DNA of 64,000 bases from Alphaproteobacteria bacterium (GTDB taxonomy: Bacteria; Pseudomonadota; Alphaproteobacteria; Micropepsales; Micropepsaceae), in NCBI GenBank assembly GCA_947473475.1, contig CANJBZ010000019.1:1-64000 (forward strand), in the 5' to 3' direction. Made by a program: the position numbers and the translations under genes. Below the pieces are notes generated by a model. The model made no database searches, was not told the origin of the DNA, and worked only from the letters and a program-made list of their open reading frames with translations. The stretch's first letter is position 1. Each line of letters opens with the position of its first letter. Shown here in pieces: positions 54,461-63,733 of the stretch.

Positions 54461-54567
54461 GGGGCGTTCCCTAACCCAAGCTCAGGTCGGTTGCAAAGGA
54501 GGGCTTACGGGCTATATTCCGCCCCCAAGGCCGGGCGGGTTTCGAAAGCGCCCTAGAGAAAGACAAA

Positions 54568-54864
54568 ATGAATCTCAACGACCCGCTTATTTCCACGATG
54601 GTTCCGCTGCTCCTGCTGTTCGGAATCTTCTATTTCCTATTGATTCGTCCCCAGCAGCAGCGCCTGAAGGTGCACCAGCAGCTGGTCGAGGGCGTTAAAA
54701 GAGGCGACACTGTCGTCACATCCGGCGGAATTCTCGGCAAAGTGACGAAGGTAAAGGACGACGGCGAGGTCCTGGTCGAAATCGCCGACAATGTGCAGGT
54801 TCGGGTGCTCAAGAGCACGCTGAGCGACGTGCGTTCACGGGGCGCCGACAAGAGCGAGAGCTAA
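54568..54864 (+). CDS. yajC: Preprotein translocase subunit YajC
   Basis: A 98-residue protein with one membrane segment (MVPLLLLFGIFYFLLIRP) followed by QQQRLKVHQQLVEGVKRGD and VVTSGGILGKVTKVKDD. It is part of the SecDF-YajC holotranslocon. It lies 13 bases ahead of secD. Confidence 0.93.
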   Translation: MNLNDPLISTMVPLLLLFGIFYFLLIRPQQQRLKVHQQLVEGVKRGDTVVTSGGILGKVTKVKDDGEVLVEIADNVQVRVLKSTLSDVRSRGADKSES

Positions 54865-54877
54865 GGAAGGCAGACCC

Positions 54878-56494
54878 ATGATTTACGTCAGCCGCTGGCA
54901 AACCATTTCGGTCCTCCTGATCCTGCTCATCGGGGCGATTTTTGCCGCGCCGAATTTCATCGGGGATTCATACCGCGCCTCTCTCCCGAGTTGGGTGCCG
55001 CGTTCTACCGTCAATCTGGGCCTGGACTTGCAGGGCGGTTCTTATCTGCTGCTGGAAGTCGATATGCCCGGCGTCGTCAAGGAGCGCCTTGAGACGATCC
55101 GCGGCGACATCCGCGCCGCTTTGCGTAAGGCGCGCATCAACTACACCGGGCTCGATCAGGCTCGCGATAGCGTTTCGCTGCGTATTTCCGACGCCGCCCA
55201 GCTTGAAGCCGCGCGTAAAATTCTGAAAGACATCGCATCCCCTCCGGGAACGTTCGTCGGGTTGGGCGGCAATGAATACGACATGACCGACGATGGGTCG
55301 GGCGCCTTTAGCCTGAAGATTTCACAGGCCTATCAGCGGCAGCTTCAAGGCCAGATCGTCACGCAATCCATCGAAGTGGTGCGCCGGCGCATCGACGCGC
55401 TCGGAACCCGCGAGCCGACCATTCAGCAACAAGGCGAAGACCGCATCCTGGTGCAGGTGCCCGGTCTGAAGAATCCCGAAGAACTGAAACGCGTGCTCAG
55501 CACGACGGCGAAGATGACGTTCCGGCTGGTGGATACCGCCGGCAACGTCCAGGCAGCGATGCCGCCGCAGAACCGCGTCCCCCCGGAGGACGAGCTGCTT
55601 TATGAACAAGACAAAGCCGGCAACAACACGCAGCCTTTTCTGGTACAGCGGCGGGTGATGGTTTCCGGCGACCGGCTGGAGCAGGCAAGCTCCGGGTTCG
55701 ATCCGCGCGGCGGCGAGCCGGTGGTGAATTTCCGCTTCGACACACGCGGCGCACGAGAATTCGGCGACGTCACCAAGGCCGCCGTCGGCAAACCGTTCGC
55801 CATTGTGCTCGACAACAAGGTGATTTCCGCCCCCGTGATCCGCGAGCCCATCCTGGGTGGACAGGGCCAAATCTCCGGGAATTTCACGGCGGAGACGGCA
55901 AACGATCTGTCTATTCTTCTGAACGCGGGCGCGCTGCCGGCGGGCCTCACCGTAATTGAAGAGCGTACGGTCGGCGCCGAATTGGGCGCGGACTCGGTGC
56001 AGGCGGGTAAACTCGCCGCCATCGGTGGCCTGGTGGCTGTTATCGTGTTCATCGTGGCGACCTATGGCCTGTTCGGCGTCTTCGCGACCATCGCCCTGGC
56101 CGTCAACATGGTGTTGCTGCTTGCCGTTCTGACCGGCTTGCAGGCGACTCTGACGCTTCCCGGCATCGCCGGCATGGTGCTCACCATGGGTATGGCGGTG
56201 GATGCCAACGTGCTGATTTACGAACGCATACGTGAGGAAATGCACGCCGGAAAAACCGTCATCGCCTCGATCGATGCGGGGTTCCGCCGGGCCACGGCGA
56301 CCATTATCGACACCAACATGACCCACGTGCTCGCGGCGGCCATCCTGTACGCCGTCGGCACCGGGCCGGTCCGCGGCTTCGCGGTGACCTTGGGTCTGGG
56401 CGTGGTCACCTCGTTCTTCACTGCGGTCATGGTCACGCGCCTCATCGTCGTGACCTGGATGCGCCGCCGCCGTCCCAAACTGCTGGTGCTGTAA
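54878..56494 (+). CDS. secD: Protein translocase subunit SecD
   Basis: A 538-residue RND-like protein that uses the proton gradient to pull exported chains. First membrane segment, then LGLDLQGGSYLLLEVDM, the P1 domain, FNFRFDTRG-like and AIVLDNKVISAPVI, and the C-terminal five-segment block with GMAVDANVLIYERIREEM. AAGGAAGG lies ahead of the ATG. Its partner secF is normally the next gene; here it is not. Confidence 0.94.
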   Translation: MIYVSRWQTISVLLILLIGAIFAAPNFIGDSYRASLPSWVPRSTVNLGLDLQGGSYLLLEVDMPGVVKERLETIRGDIRAALRKARINYTGLDQARDSVSLRISDAAQLEAARKILKDIASPPGTFVGLGGNEYDMTDDGSGAFSLKISQAYQRQLQGQIVTQSIEVVRRRIDALGTREPTIQQQGEDRILVQVPGLKNPEELKRVLSTTAKMTFRLVDTAGNVQAAMPPQNRVPPEDELLYEQDKAGNNTQPFLVQRRVMVSGDRLEQASSGFDPRGGEPVVNFRFDTRGAREFGDVTKAAVGKPFAIVLDNKVISAPVIREPILGGQGQISGNFTAETANDLSILLNAGALPAGLTVIEERTVGAELGADSVQAGKLAAIGGLVAVIVFIVATYGLFGVFATIALAVNMVLLLAVLTGLQATLTLPGIAGMVLTMGMAVDANVLIYERIREEMHAGKTVIASIDAGFRRATATIIDTNMTHVLAAAILYAVGTGPVRGFAVTLGLGVVTSFFTAVMVTRLIVVTWMRRRRPKLLVL

Positions 56495-56499
56495 AATAG

Positions 56500-56567
56500 G
56501 TGAGTAGTGAGTAGGGAATAGTGAGTAGAGATTTCTTTCCACTCACTATTCACCATTCACTACTCAC
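56500..56567. repeat. Family-E repeat, second copy
   Basis: The left arm (56500-56529) reads GTGAGTAGTGAGTAGGGAAT and on; the right arm (56540-56567) is its near complement, ACTCACTATTCACC and on. Both consist of 7-base units of the GTGAGTA type as at 33681-33776, with an eleven-base centre. It lies between secD and the PuuD-like gene where secF would be expected. Confidence 0.75.
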
Positions 56568-56609
56568 GATATCTCTGACAATTCCAAGAAACTGCGGGGG
56601 AAGGTTCCA

Positions 56610-57227
56610 ATGATTGCAACCATTCTGCTGAATTTGCGCAACACGGTTATTGCCGGTTTCGCGCTCGCGTTCGTCGTTTTCCTGATCTATCTGAGTCAGA
56701 CCGAATACAACAACTTCGTCTTCTGGCCTTTCCTCGTCCGCTGGCTGCATATCGTGTCGGGGATCATGTGGATCGGCATGCTCTGGTATTTCAATTTCGT
56801 CCAGACGCCGACGATGCCGAAAATCCCCGATGAACTGAAAGGCGGCGTGTCGCGGTTTATCGCACCCGAAGCGCTGTTCTGGTTTCGCTGGGGCGCGATG
56901 TCGACGCTCGCCTTCGGCATCATTCTGGCTGGTTTGAATGGCCAGCTCTTGAACGCCTACACGCTCGATGCTCTCGAAGGCTTCATCGACATGCGCAGCA
57001 TCCTGATCGGTATCGGCATGTGGCTGGGCACGATCATGTGGTTCAACGTCTGGTTCATCATTTGGCCGAACCAGCAGCGGGCGCTGAACATTGGTAATGC
57101 GTTCCCCGACCTGCCCGCGTCCGAGAAGCAGATGGCCGCGCGTACCGCTGGTCTGTTCTCGCGCACCAACACCATGCTCTCGATCCCCATGTCGTTCTGC
57201 ATGGTCGCGGCGCCGCATCTTGCTTGA
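56610..57227 (+). CDS. PuuD-like membrane protein (urate-oxidase N-terminal domain)
   Basis: A 205-residue membrane protein with about five segments: FVVFLIYLSQTEYNNF, VRWLHIVSGIMWIGMLWYFNFVQTP, EALFWFRWGAM and MWFNVWFIIWPNQQ with conserved His, Trp and Arg residues of the PuuD/DUF989 domain. Full urate hydroxylases carry an additional cytochrome c domain of about 150-200 residues, missing here, so it is a short form of unclear activity. GGGGGAAGG precedes the ATG. Confidence 0.75.
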   Translation: MIATILLNLRNTVIAGFALAFVVFLIYLSQTEYNNFVFWPFLVRWLHIVSGIMWIGMLWYFNFVQTPTMPKIPDELKGGVSRFIAPEALFWFRWGAMSTLAFGIILAGLNGQLLNAYTLDALEGFIDMRSILIGIGMWLGTIMWFNVWFIIWPNQQRALNIGNAFPDLPASEKQMAARTAGLFSRTNTMLSIPMSFCMVAAPHLA

Positions 57228-57236
57228 ACCCTTCCT

Positions 57237-57269
57237 GTCATGGCCCGCGCGAGCGGGCCATCCAGGCGG
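57237..57269. repeat. Family-C hairpin, single module
   Basis: TGTCATGGCCCGCGCGAGCG followed by GGCCATCCAGG forms a hairpin that matches one module of 10150-10253. It sits between the PuuD-like gene and the start of the NDUFAF6-like gene. Confidence 0.7.
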
Positions 57270-57283
57270 GGACGTCATAGGTC

Positions 57284-58129
57284 TTGGCCCGATCCGCTGA
57301 CGTGCGCCCGGATCCATTTTCTGCCTGTGAAGCGCTCGTCCGCAATGCGGATTACGACCGCTATCTGGCGGCCTTGTTCGTTCCGGCGGAACGCCGCGCG
57401 CACATGTTTGCGCTGTTCGCTTTCAACTATGAAGTCGCCAAGACCGCTGAAACCGTCACCCAGCCGATGATGGGCCAGATGCGCCTGCAATGGTGGCGCG
57501 ATGCGCTGGATGAAATCGCCGCCGGACATGTGCGCCGCCACGATGTGGTGGAAGCGATGGCCGAAACGCTTGCGGCGCATCAACTGCCGCGCGCCGTCCT
57601 GGACGGGCTGATTGACGCCCGTGAAAACGATCTTCTCGAAGCCCCCTTCGAAACGTGGAAAGAATTTGACGCTTATGCGGACGCCACCGCCGGAAATGTG
57701 ATGCGGCTGGCTGCGCGCATTGTGGGCGTGGAGGATGCGGTCGATGCGGCAGCACATCACGCGGGTATCGCCTATGCGCTGACGGGATTGTTGCGTGCGC
57801 TGCCGTTTCACGCACGCGCGCGGCGGTTGATGTTGCCTTTGGAAGCGTTGCGTGCGGCTGGTATTTCGCAGGAGCAGATATTCTCCGGAATTATGGACGA
57901 CAAAGTGACGGCGCTGATCGGCGCCGCCGCAGCTCGGGCGCGCGAACATTTCGGTGCAGCGAAGACGTTAAGGCCCCGCGCGGGAATCCCTGCGTTTTTG
58001 CCGGCGTCTCTCGTTCCGCTTTATCTGAAACGGCTGATGCGCCCAGGGTTCCCCCCCTTCAGCGACAGCACCGACGTCCCCGTATTTCGCCGCCAGCTCG
58101 CGATGCTCGCCGCGACATTGGGCCGGTAA
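57284..58129 (+). CDS. NDUFAF6-like protein of the squalene/phytoene synthase superfamily
   Basis: A 281-residue all-helical protein. It has LFAFNYEVAKTAETVTQPMM and GQMRLQWWRDALDEI, which match the human complex I assembly factor NDUFAF6, whereas true phytoene synthases carry a DDxxD-type motif at this place. The second catalytic motif is also absent in ADATAGNVMRLAA. It is probably a non-catalytic assembly factor. TTG start at 57284. Its location before trmFO is conserved in alphaproteobacteria. Confidence 0.78.
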   Translation: MARSADVRPDPFSACEALVRNADYDRYLAALFVPAERRAHMFALFAFNYEVAKTAETVTQPMMGQMRLQWWRDALDEIAAGHVRRHDVVEAMAETLAAHQLPRAVLDGLIDARENDLLEAPFETWKEFDAYADATAGNVMRLAARIVGVEDAVDAAAHHAGIAYALTGLLRALPFHARARRLMLPLEALRAAGISQEQIFSGIMDDKVTALIGAAAARAREHFGAAKTLRPRAGIPAFLPASLVPLYLKRLMRPGFPPFSDSTDVPVFRRQLAMLAATLGR

Positions 58130-58133
58130 GACG

Positions 58134-58303
58134 TTCCTCCCCTGCGAAGCGGGGGAGGGGGGCCGCGCAGCGGTGGAGGGGGCGACCGCGCGCTCGGTCT
58201 GTGGAGGTGCGACCAAAAAATTCTGAAACGCCTGAGTAGTGATTTGCACCGCGCCCCCTTCGTCGTGCTGCGCGCGCCACTTCCCCCGTAAACACGGGGG
58301 AAG
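58134..58303. repeat. Family-A composite repeat, third copy
   Basis: Left module 58134-58182 (CTCCCCTGCGAAGCGGGGG, CGCGCAGCGGTGG); right part 58248-58303 (GCACCGCGCCCCC, CGCGCCACTTCCCCCGT, ACGGGGGAAG). The centre contains GGTGCGACC and ATTTGCACC, an additional short inverted pair. It lies between the convergent NDUFAF6-like gene and trmFO. Confidence 0.7.
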
Positions 58304-58316
58304 ACAAGGGAAGGCA

Positions 58317-59657
58317 TCACTCCGCCGCTGCCTTGCGGCCTAGCCAGGTGTTGATGTCGGCGATGGCGCGATGGGCCATCAGCTTTTTGCGGTCGCGGCC
58401 GCGTGTTTCGGTTTCCAGAGGCGGAAACAGGCCGAAATTCACGTTCATCGGCTGAAACGTCGTGGCGTCTGCACCCTTTGTGATGTGCGTCAGCAGCGCG
58501 CCCAAGGCGGTGGTCGGCGGCGGCGGTGTCATGGTCTCACCGCGCGCCTGCGTCGATGCGAACCGTCCTGCCAGCAAGCCGATGGCCGCGGATTCCACAT
58601 AACCTTCCACGCCGGTGATCTGGCCCGCAAATCGTAACGCCGGGCGTGCCTTCAGCCGCAATTCACCATCCAGCAGGCGCGGCGAATTCAGGAACGTGTT
58701 GCGGTGTATGCCGCCCAGCCGCGCAAACCTGGCGTTCTCCAAGGCGGGAATCGTCCGGAAAATTCGTGTTTGATCGCCGTGCTTCAGCTTCGTCTGAAAG
58801 CCCACCATGTTCCACAGGGTGCCGAGCGCATTGTCCTGCCGAAGCTGCACCACGGCAAACGGCCGCCGCTCCGTCCTCGGATCGCGCAAGCCAACCGGCT
58901 TCATCGGCCCGTAGCGCAGTGTTTCCTCTCCACGGGACGCCATGACTTCGATGGGCAGACAGCCTTCGAAGTAGGGCGTGGATTTTTCCCATTCTTTGAA
59001 TTCGGTCTTTTCGCCGGCGATCAATGCCGCCACAAAGCCGCGATATTGCGCTTCGTCCATCGGGCAGTTGATGTAGTCCGCATCGCCGCCGCCGGGGCCT
59101 TTTTTGTCGTAGCGGGACTGAAACCAGGCGACGGTCAAATCGATCGAATCGCGCTCCACGATCGGGGCGATGGCGTCGAAGAAGGCCAGGGACTCCTGTC
59201 CTGTCAGGGCACGCACGCTGTCCGCGAGCGCCGTTGAGGTTAGCGGGCCGGTCGCGACGATCACGTTTTCCCAGTCCGCTGGTGGATCGGCGATTTCCTC
59301 GCGTGCGATGCGGATGTTGGGATGCCCCTCCAGGGCCGCTTGCACCGCGCCCGAGAACCCGGCCCGGTCCACGGCGAGCGCGCCGCCCGCCGGCAGCTTG
59401 TGCGCATCGGCAGCGCGCATAATCAGCGAGCCCGCCCGCCGCATTTCTTCGTGCAACAGTCCGACGGCGTTGTTTTCCCAATCGTCCGAGCGCAGCGAGT
59501 TGGAGCAGACCAGCTCGGCCAACCCTTCGGTTTCGTGGGCTTCGGTCATGCGGACGGGGCGCATTTCATGCAAGGTTACGGAAATGCCGGCTTCAGCGGC
59601 CTGCCATGCCGCCTCGCTGCCTGCCAGCCCCCCGCCTATGATGTGAATTTCGTTCAT
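58317..59657 (-). CDS. trmFO: Methylenetetrahydrofolate-tRNA-(uracil-54-) methyltransferase TrmFO
   Basis: Folate- and FAD-dependent enzyme that makes ribothymidine-54 in tRNA. The 446 residues open [21 protein letters not shown] (FAD site) and include [54 protein letters not shown] and NFGLFPPL. Start 59657 after GGAG; the longer frame to 59702 lacks a site. Absent in most gammaproteobacteria but common in alphaproteobacteria. Confidence 0.95.
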   Translation of the reverse strand: MNEIHIIGGGLAGSEAAWQAAEAGISVTLHEMRPVRMTEAHETEGLAELVCSNSLRSDDWENNAVGLLHEEMRRAGSLIMRAADAHKLPAGGALAVDRAGFSGAVQAALEGHPNIRIAREEIADPPADWENVIVATGPLTSTALADSVRALTGQESLAFFDAIAPIVERDSIDLTVAWFQSRYDKKGPGGGDADYINCPMDEAQYRGFVAALIAGEKTEFKEWEKSTPYFEGCLPIEVMASRGEETLRYGPMKPVGLRDPRTERRPFAVVQLRQDNALGTLWNMVGFQTKLKHGDQTRIFRTIPALENARFARLGGIHRNTFLNSPRLLDGELRLKARPALRFAGQITGVEGYVESAAIGLLAGRFASTQARGETMTPPPPTTALGALLTHITKGADATTFQPMNVNFGLFPPLETETRGRDRKKLMAHRAIADINTWLGRKAAAE

Positions 59658-59702
59658 GGTAACTCCAGATAACGCGGAACTGAGGCTCACGGCAATTGTC
59701 AT

Positions 59703-59719
59703 GGGGGCTCCAGGCCCCC
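59703..59719. other. Short perfect hairpin in the divergent trmFO region
   Basis: GGGGGC, TCCAG, GCCCCC: a six-base perfect stem between trmFO and the membrane gene. It may be a regulatory site or chance in GC-rich DNA. Confidence 0.35.
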
Positions 59720-59751
59720 TAGTGTCCGGCGCTTTCGCCTTCGGGAGTCCT

Positions 59752-60645
59752 ATGCAGAAAATACCGGTCGGCCCAACGATCGCTTTCGCCTATCGTTTTC
59801 TCGTCCAGGAAATCGGCACCGTTGTCGGAATCTCGTGGATTCCTGCTGTGCTTTTTGCAGGGGTGAATTACCTCACGCGGCTGTATGCGTTCGAAAACCG
59901 GGCTTTGCTGGATTCGAACGATGCGCAGACCGCGGTGGGCTATCTTCTGCTCTCCATCGTCAGTCTGGCCGTGACGCTTTATGCATCATCCATCGTGGCG
60001 ATCGCGATTACCCGGCAGGTGAACGGCCGTGAAGGCCGTGAGCGTCCACCCGGAGTGCTTCTGCTCTATTTTGCGGCCGGGCGGAGCGAATGGCGGATGC
60101 TCGGCGCCAATATCCGCTTTCTGATGGCGTCGGTCGCGTTGCTGCTTCTTGCCGCAGGCGTTGCGCTGGCGGCATTTCTGATTGCCGGTACGCCGCTGAA
60201 CGCTCCCGAACAGATGACACCCACGGGCGCCAGTATAGCGGCCGCGTTGGTTGCTTGGGCCGGGATGATCTACGCCTTTATCAGCATCGCACAAATGGGC
60301 TTCCTGTTGCCGGCGGTGGTAACCCTCGAAGAAAAAGGCGGCCTCCGCCGTGCTCATGAACTGACCAAGGGGAATGTCTGGCGCGTGCTGGCGGTGGTTG
60401 CCGCGCTCGGCTTGCCCGTTCTGCTGCTCGTGCTCGGCGCGGAGGCAGCGATACTACGCTCGGTGGTTGGCACGGATTTCGGCGCCCTCACGCCCACGGA
60501 ATTTTTCGACAAAGCGGAAGAGGCCATGGAGCAGAAGCTGTTGCCTTGGCAAATCTTCAGCGCCATCGTCTTCATGTTGGGCTCGGGGTTGTTCTATAGC
60601 GGCGCGGCCTTTGCCTACCGCGCGCGCACTTCGCCCGAGCGATAA
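59752..60645 (+). CDS. Multi-pass membrane protein of unknown function
   Basis: A 297-residue protein with about six hydrophobic segments and a cytoplasmic loop carrying [35 protein letters not shown] resembles the conserved piece of YciC- and glycerophosphodiesterase-associated membrane proteins, but that is a loose likeness. GGGAG lies ahead of the ATG at 59752; in-frame sequence up to 59656 is non-membrane and probably not translated. No gene is seen in 60646-60821. Confidence 0.68.
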   Translation: MQKIPVGPTIAFAYRFLVQEIGTVVGISWIPAVLFAGVNYLTRLYAFENRALLDSNDAQTAVGYLLLSIVSLAVTLYASSIVAIAITRQVNGREGRERPPGVLLLYFAAGRSEWRMLGANIRFLMASVALLLLAAGVALAAFLIAGTPLNAPEQMTPTGASIAAALVAWAGMIYAFISIAQMGFLLPAVVTLEEKGGLRRAHELTKGNVWRVLAVVAALGLPVLLLVLGAEAAILRSVVGTDFGALTPTEFFDKAEEAMEQKLLPWQIFSAIVFMLGSGLFYSGAAFAYRARTSPER

Positions 60646-60821
60646 GCCCCGCTGTTCGGCACGATGCAGGATAGCCCCAGTCCGGCGATAAGGTTAACCC
60701 AACCTTCGTTCGCCACTCCCGGCTTTGTTCCATACCGTCACGAATATTTATCGGGTTTCTGCGAGATTTCAGGATGAGCGTAGTCCGTTAACATGGACCT
60801 GGTCCGGTACGGGAGTTTTCA

Positions 60822-62273
60822 TTGCTGACAACGCGGCTTATGAAATTCTGGGACACTGTCGCGGAGCGCGGAAGAAGGCTCTTGCACCTTTCCGGGGATC
60901 AGGCTGCATTCGATCGTATCGATGCTCTTGCCGCCGATCTTTTGTCAACGCGCGGCGAGGCAACGAACATGGCCCGGGCAGTCGCGGTCACGGGTCTGTA
61001 CCGGAACTTGCCGAAGGCCGCGCGCGATGCCTTCCACGATTATCTCGCGTTAAATTTTCTTCCCGAATCTTTTCGTCTAAAGGCCGCGGCGGAAGCCTAT
61101 CTCGCGGCCCCTTCGGCCAAGACGGCCAACGAATTGGCCGTAGCGTCCGCGTCGCCGCGCCGGGAACTCATCCGCCGCTTAAATATAGCGCCGGGAGCCA
61201 CAGCGGTTCTGGTGCGCATGCGCGAGTACCTGCTGAAGGACATGCGGCAACGTCCGCAATGGATGCCGCTTGAGCAGGACCTCCGCGATCTTTTCGCGTC
61301 CTGGTTCAATCGCGGTTTTTTGGAACTGAGGCGTATCGATTGGAACACATCCGCTGCGATATTGGAGAAAGTCATCGCTTACGAAGCGGTACATGAGATC
61401 CGGGGGTGGGACGACCTTCGCCGCCGTCTCGCCGTTGACCGTCGCTGTTTCGCGTTCTTCCACCCCGCTCTTCCCGAAGAACCTCTTATTTTTGTCGAGG
61501 TGGCTCTCTGCCGGGGCCTTGCATCGAGCATCGAGCCATTGCTTAGGGTTGGAAGTCCGTCGGACGACATCGGCAAAGCAGACACGGCGATATTCTATTC
61601 CATCAGCAATTGTCAGCCCGGCTTGCGCGGCATTTCCTTCGGAAACTTCCTCATTAAACAAGTGGTGGAAGAGCTGCGTGCGGAGCTGCCCGGCTTGAAG
61701 CAATTCGCCACGCTGTCGCCGGTTCCGGGTTTCCGCGGTTGGCTGACGAAATACCTGGTTGGTGACAATATCCTGCCGGAAAAGGAACGCGACGCCATAC
61801 GCATGGCAGCGGATCAAGCCGCGCTAGGCACGCACAATCCGCCCGCTATTTCGCTTGCGGATGCGGCGACCAAGCGTGTTCTTCTGCAGCTATTGGCGAC
61901 GTATCTGACTGACCCGAACGATGGTGCGGGACCGCAAGATTCCGTCGCGCGCTTTCATCTCGGCAACGGAGCCCGGCTGGAGCGGCTGCATTGGGCGGCC
62001 AATTGCAGCCACCGTGGAATCGCCGAATCGCTGGGCATGATGGTCAACTATCTTTACGAACCTTCCATGATCGAGAGCAATCACGAGAAATTCGAAAGCT
62101 TGGGCAAGGTTGCGTATTCGCCGGATATTGCGGACCTGCTCAAGAATGGGCCGCGCGATCGCTCTGTTACCGCTCCTGTTAAGCGCTTTGTGCGTAGCCG
62201 GGGGCTGTTTCAACAGTCGCTGCCGATTGTGGCCTCAGCCCCGCCCGCGAACGCCAAACAAGCTATCCCGTAG
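60822..62273 (+). CDS. Malonyl-CoA decarboxylase
   Basis: Converts malonyl-CoA to acetyl-CoA. The 483 residues contain PLIFVEVALCRGLASSIEPL, FYSISNCQPGLRGISFGNFL, FATLSPVPGFRGWL and RLERLHWAANCSHRGIAES, which hold the Ser/His residues used by eukaryotic and rhizobial MCD. TTG start at 60822, seven bases after GGGAG; ATG 60840 is the alternative. Malonate or beta-oxidation partners are not adjacent. Ends 11 bases into the end of the convergent ligase gene. Confidence 0.9.
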   Translation: MLTTRLMKFWDTVAERGRRLLHLSGDQAAFDRIDALAADLLSTRGEATNMARAVAVTGLYRNLPKAARDAFHDYLALNFLPESFRLKAAAEAYLAAPSAKTANELAVASASPRRELIRRLNIAPGATAVLVRMREYLLKDMRQRPQWMPLEQDLRDLFASWFNRGFLELRRIDWNTSAAILEKVIAYEAVHEIRGWDDLRRRLAVDRRCFAFFHPALPEEPLIFVEVALCRGLASSIEPLLRVGSPSDDIGKADTAIFYSISNCQPGLRGISFGNFLIKQVVEELRAELPGLKQFATLSPVPGFRGWLTKYLVGDNILPEKERDAIRMAADQAALGTHNPPAISLADAATKRVLLQLLATYLTDPNDGAGPQDSVARFHLGNGARLERLHWAANCSHRGIAESLGMMVNYLYEPSMIESNHEKFESLGKVAYSPDIADLLKNGPRDRSVTAPVKRFVRSRGLFQQSLPIVASAPPANAKQAIP

Positions 62274-63684
62274 GGCGCTGATCCAGCAGCGAGACGAATT
62301 CTTCATGCTTGCCGCTTGCCGGGCGCGGAATTTCCGCGACGCAGCGGATTTGAATGTCGAACGGCACGGGAAGTCCGCGGGCCAGGATGCCGCGCATTTC
62401 TTCTTCCTGTTCCGGCGTCACCGGGGCTTCGGTGACCAGCAGCGCTTCGATCACGTTGGGCGCAATCTGCCGGAATTGATGCTCGCGCATTGGCACGATT
62501 TTCTGCAGCGCGCGGGCCCCGAATGACGGCCAGAATTTTCCTCCATTCGGCAGCACCAGCATATTGCGCCGCCGCCCAAGGATGCGCGTGAGCACCGGAA
62601 GACCGCGGCCGCAGGCGCAGGGTTCGCCCATTTCCGCGTAGTCGCCGATCTCATAACGAAACAGCGGCATGGCGTAATTGTGCAGCGGCGTCACCACGAC
62701 GCGGCCCGGTTCTCCAGGCGCACAGGGTAAGCCGTCATCGTCCACGACTTCCAGAATGAGCGCCTCGGCCTGCACGTGATAGGACGGGCACATCGGGCAT
62801 TGCAGCGCCATGACGCCGGCCTCTTCCGAGGAATAGATGTCGCTGATCGGCGCATCGAGATAGCGCACCGCCATGGCGCGTAGGTCTGGATCGACTTGCT
62901 CGCCGACTGTGGTGATGGCCTTCAGTGACGGGAGACGCCGGCCCAACGCGCGCGCCCGCTCCGCTAAAGCCCGGATCACCGAGGGATAGGTCATGAGATA
63001 GGTTGGCTGCATGCGGGCGAGCCAATCCCACTGATCCGCGATGCTGTTGTTCAGGGTGGTGAGATGAAACGCCGGGCCGGTCGGGAACGGAAACACACCA
63101 GGGGGGGCCCAATGCGGCGCTATCAAACCGTCCGGCAGTTCGGCTTTCCCCTTCGGGTAGCGGCGAATGACCGCAATGGACGCCTCCAAATCGCGGCCCG
63201 CCCAAAGTTGGGTCCGGAAGGTCAGCACACTTTGCCAGACTATGGCGACATTGGTTGTATCCACCGCCACGACCATGCCCGTCGAACCCGAAGACGAACG
63301 CTGCGGCGCAAGCTGCGTCCGCGGTGGCAGGTTTTCAGAGCGCAGCGCGCCGGGGTGATCGCGCAAATCCGCGCGCGTCAGAACGGGAATGGCGGCCAGC
63401 GCCTCCGGCAAGGTCTGCGCCGCCGCGATGTCCTGGATATGAAGGCGCTCGCGCCAATAGGGCGCTTCGCGCGCGGCGAAGGCGGCAAGCGCTTTCAACC
63501 GCTCCAATTGCCTGGCGGCAACATCGGCGGGACTCGCCATTTCGCCGGTGGCAAGCCGCACCTGCCAATCGAAGAGCTGGCGCGACGTTGCATCTCTTAA
63601 CACCTTCGGACGAAGGAGATGCAGCGTGTCGAGAACGCGATTTCGCATAAGGCGCCGGGCTTGTTCGGACATCGGGAAGCTCAT
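62263..63684 (-). CDS. PaaK/CapK-like adenylate-forming ligase
   Basis: A 473-residue enzyme of the phenylacetate-CoA ligase type. The adenylate loop is QRSSSGSTGMVVAVDT, the middle has AITTVGEQVDPDLR and ISDIYSSEEAGVMALQCPMC, with further cysteines in EPCACGRGLPVL, and the C-terminal domain starts near GRRRNMLVLPNG. Activation of a carboxylic acid with ATP is expected; the acid is unknown. Start at 63684 (MSFPMSEQARRL) is preferred over a long upstream frame. Divergent from the gene at 63734. Confidence 0.85.
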   Translation of the reverse strand: MSFPMSEQARRLMRNRVLDTLHLLRPKVLRDATSRQLFDWQVRLATGEMASPADVAARQLERLKALAAFAAREAPYWRERLHIQDIAAAQTLPEALAAIPVLTRADLRDHPGALRSENLPPRTQLAPQRSSSGSTGMVVAVDTTNVAIVWQSVLTFRTQLWAGRDLEASIAVIRRYPKGKAELPDGLIAPHWAPPGVFPFPTGPAFHLTTLNNSIADQWDWLARMQPTYLMTYPSVIRALAERARALGRRLPSLKAITTVGEQVDPDLRAMAVRYLDAPISDIYSSEEAGVMALQCPMCPSYHVQAEALILEVVDDDGLPCAPGEPGRVVVTPLHNYAMPLFRYEIGDYAEMGEPCACGRGLPVLTRILGRRRNMLVLPNGGKFWPSFGARALQKIVPMREHQFRQIAPNVIEALLVTEAPVTPEQEEEMRGILARGLPVPFDIQIRCVAEIPRPASGKHEEFVSLLDQRPTG

Positions 63685-63733
63685 AACATTTTTAGCGGCG
63701 CGGGCCACGTGCTGCTTATCCTGAGAAAGCCAC

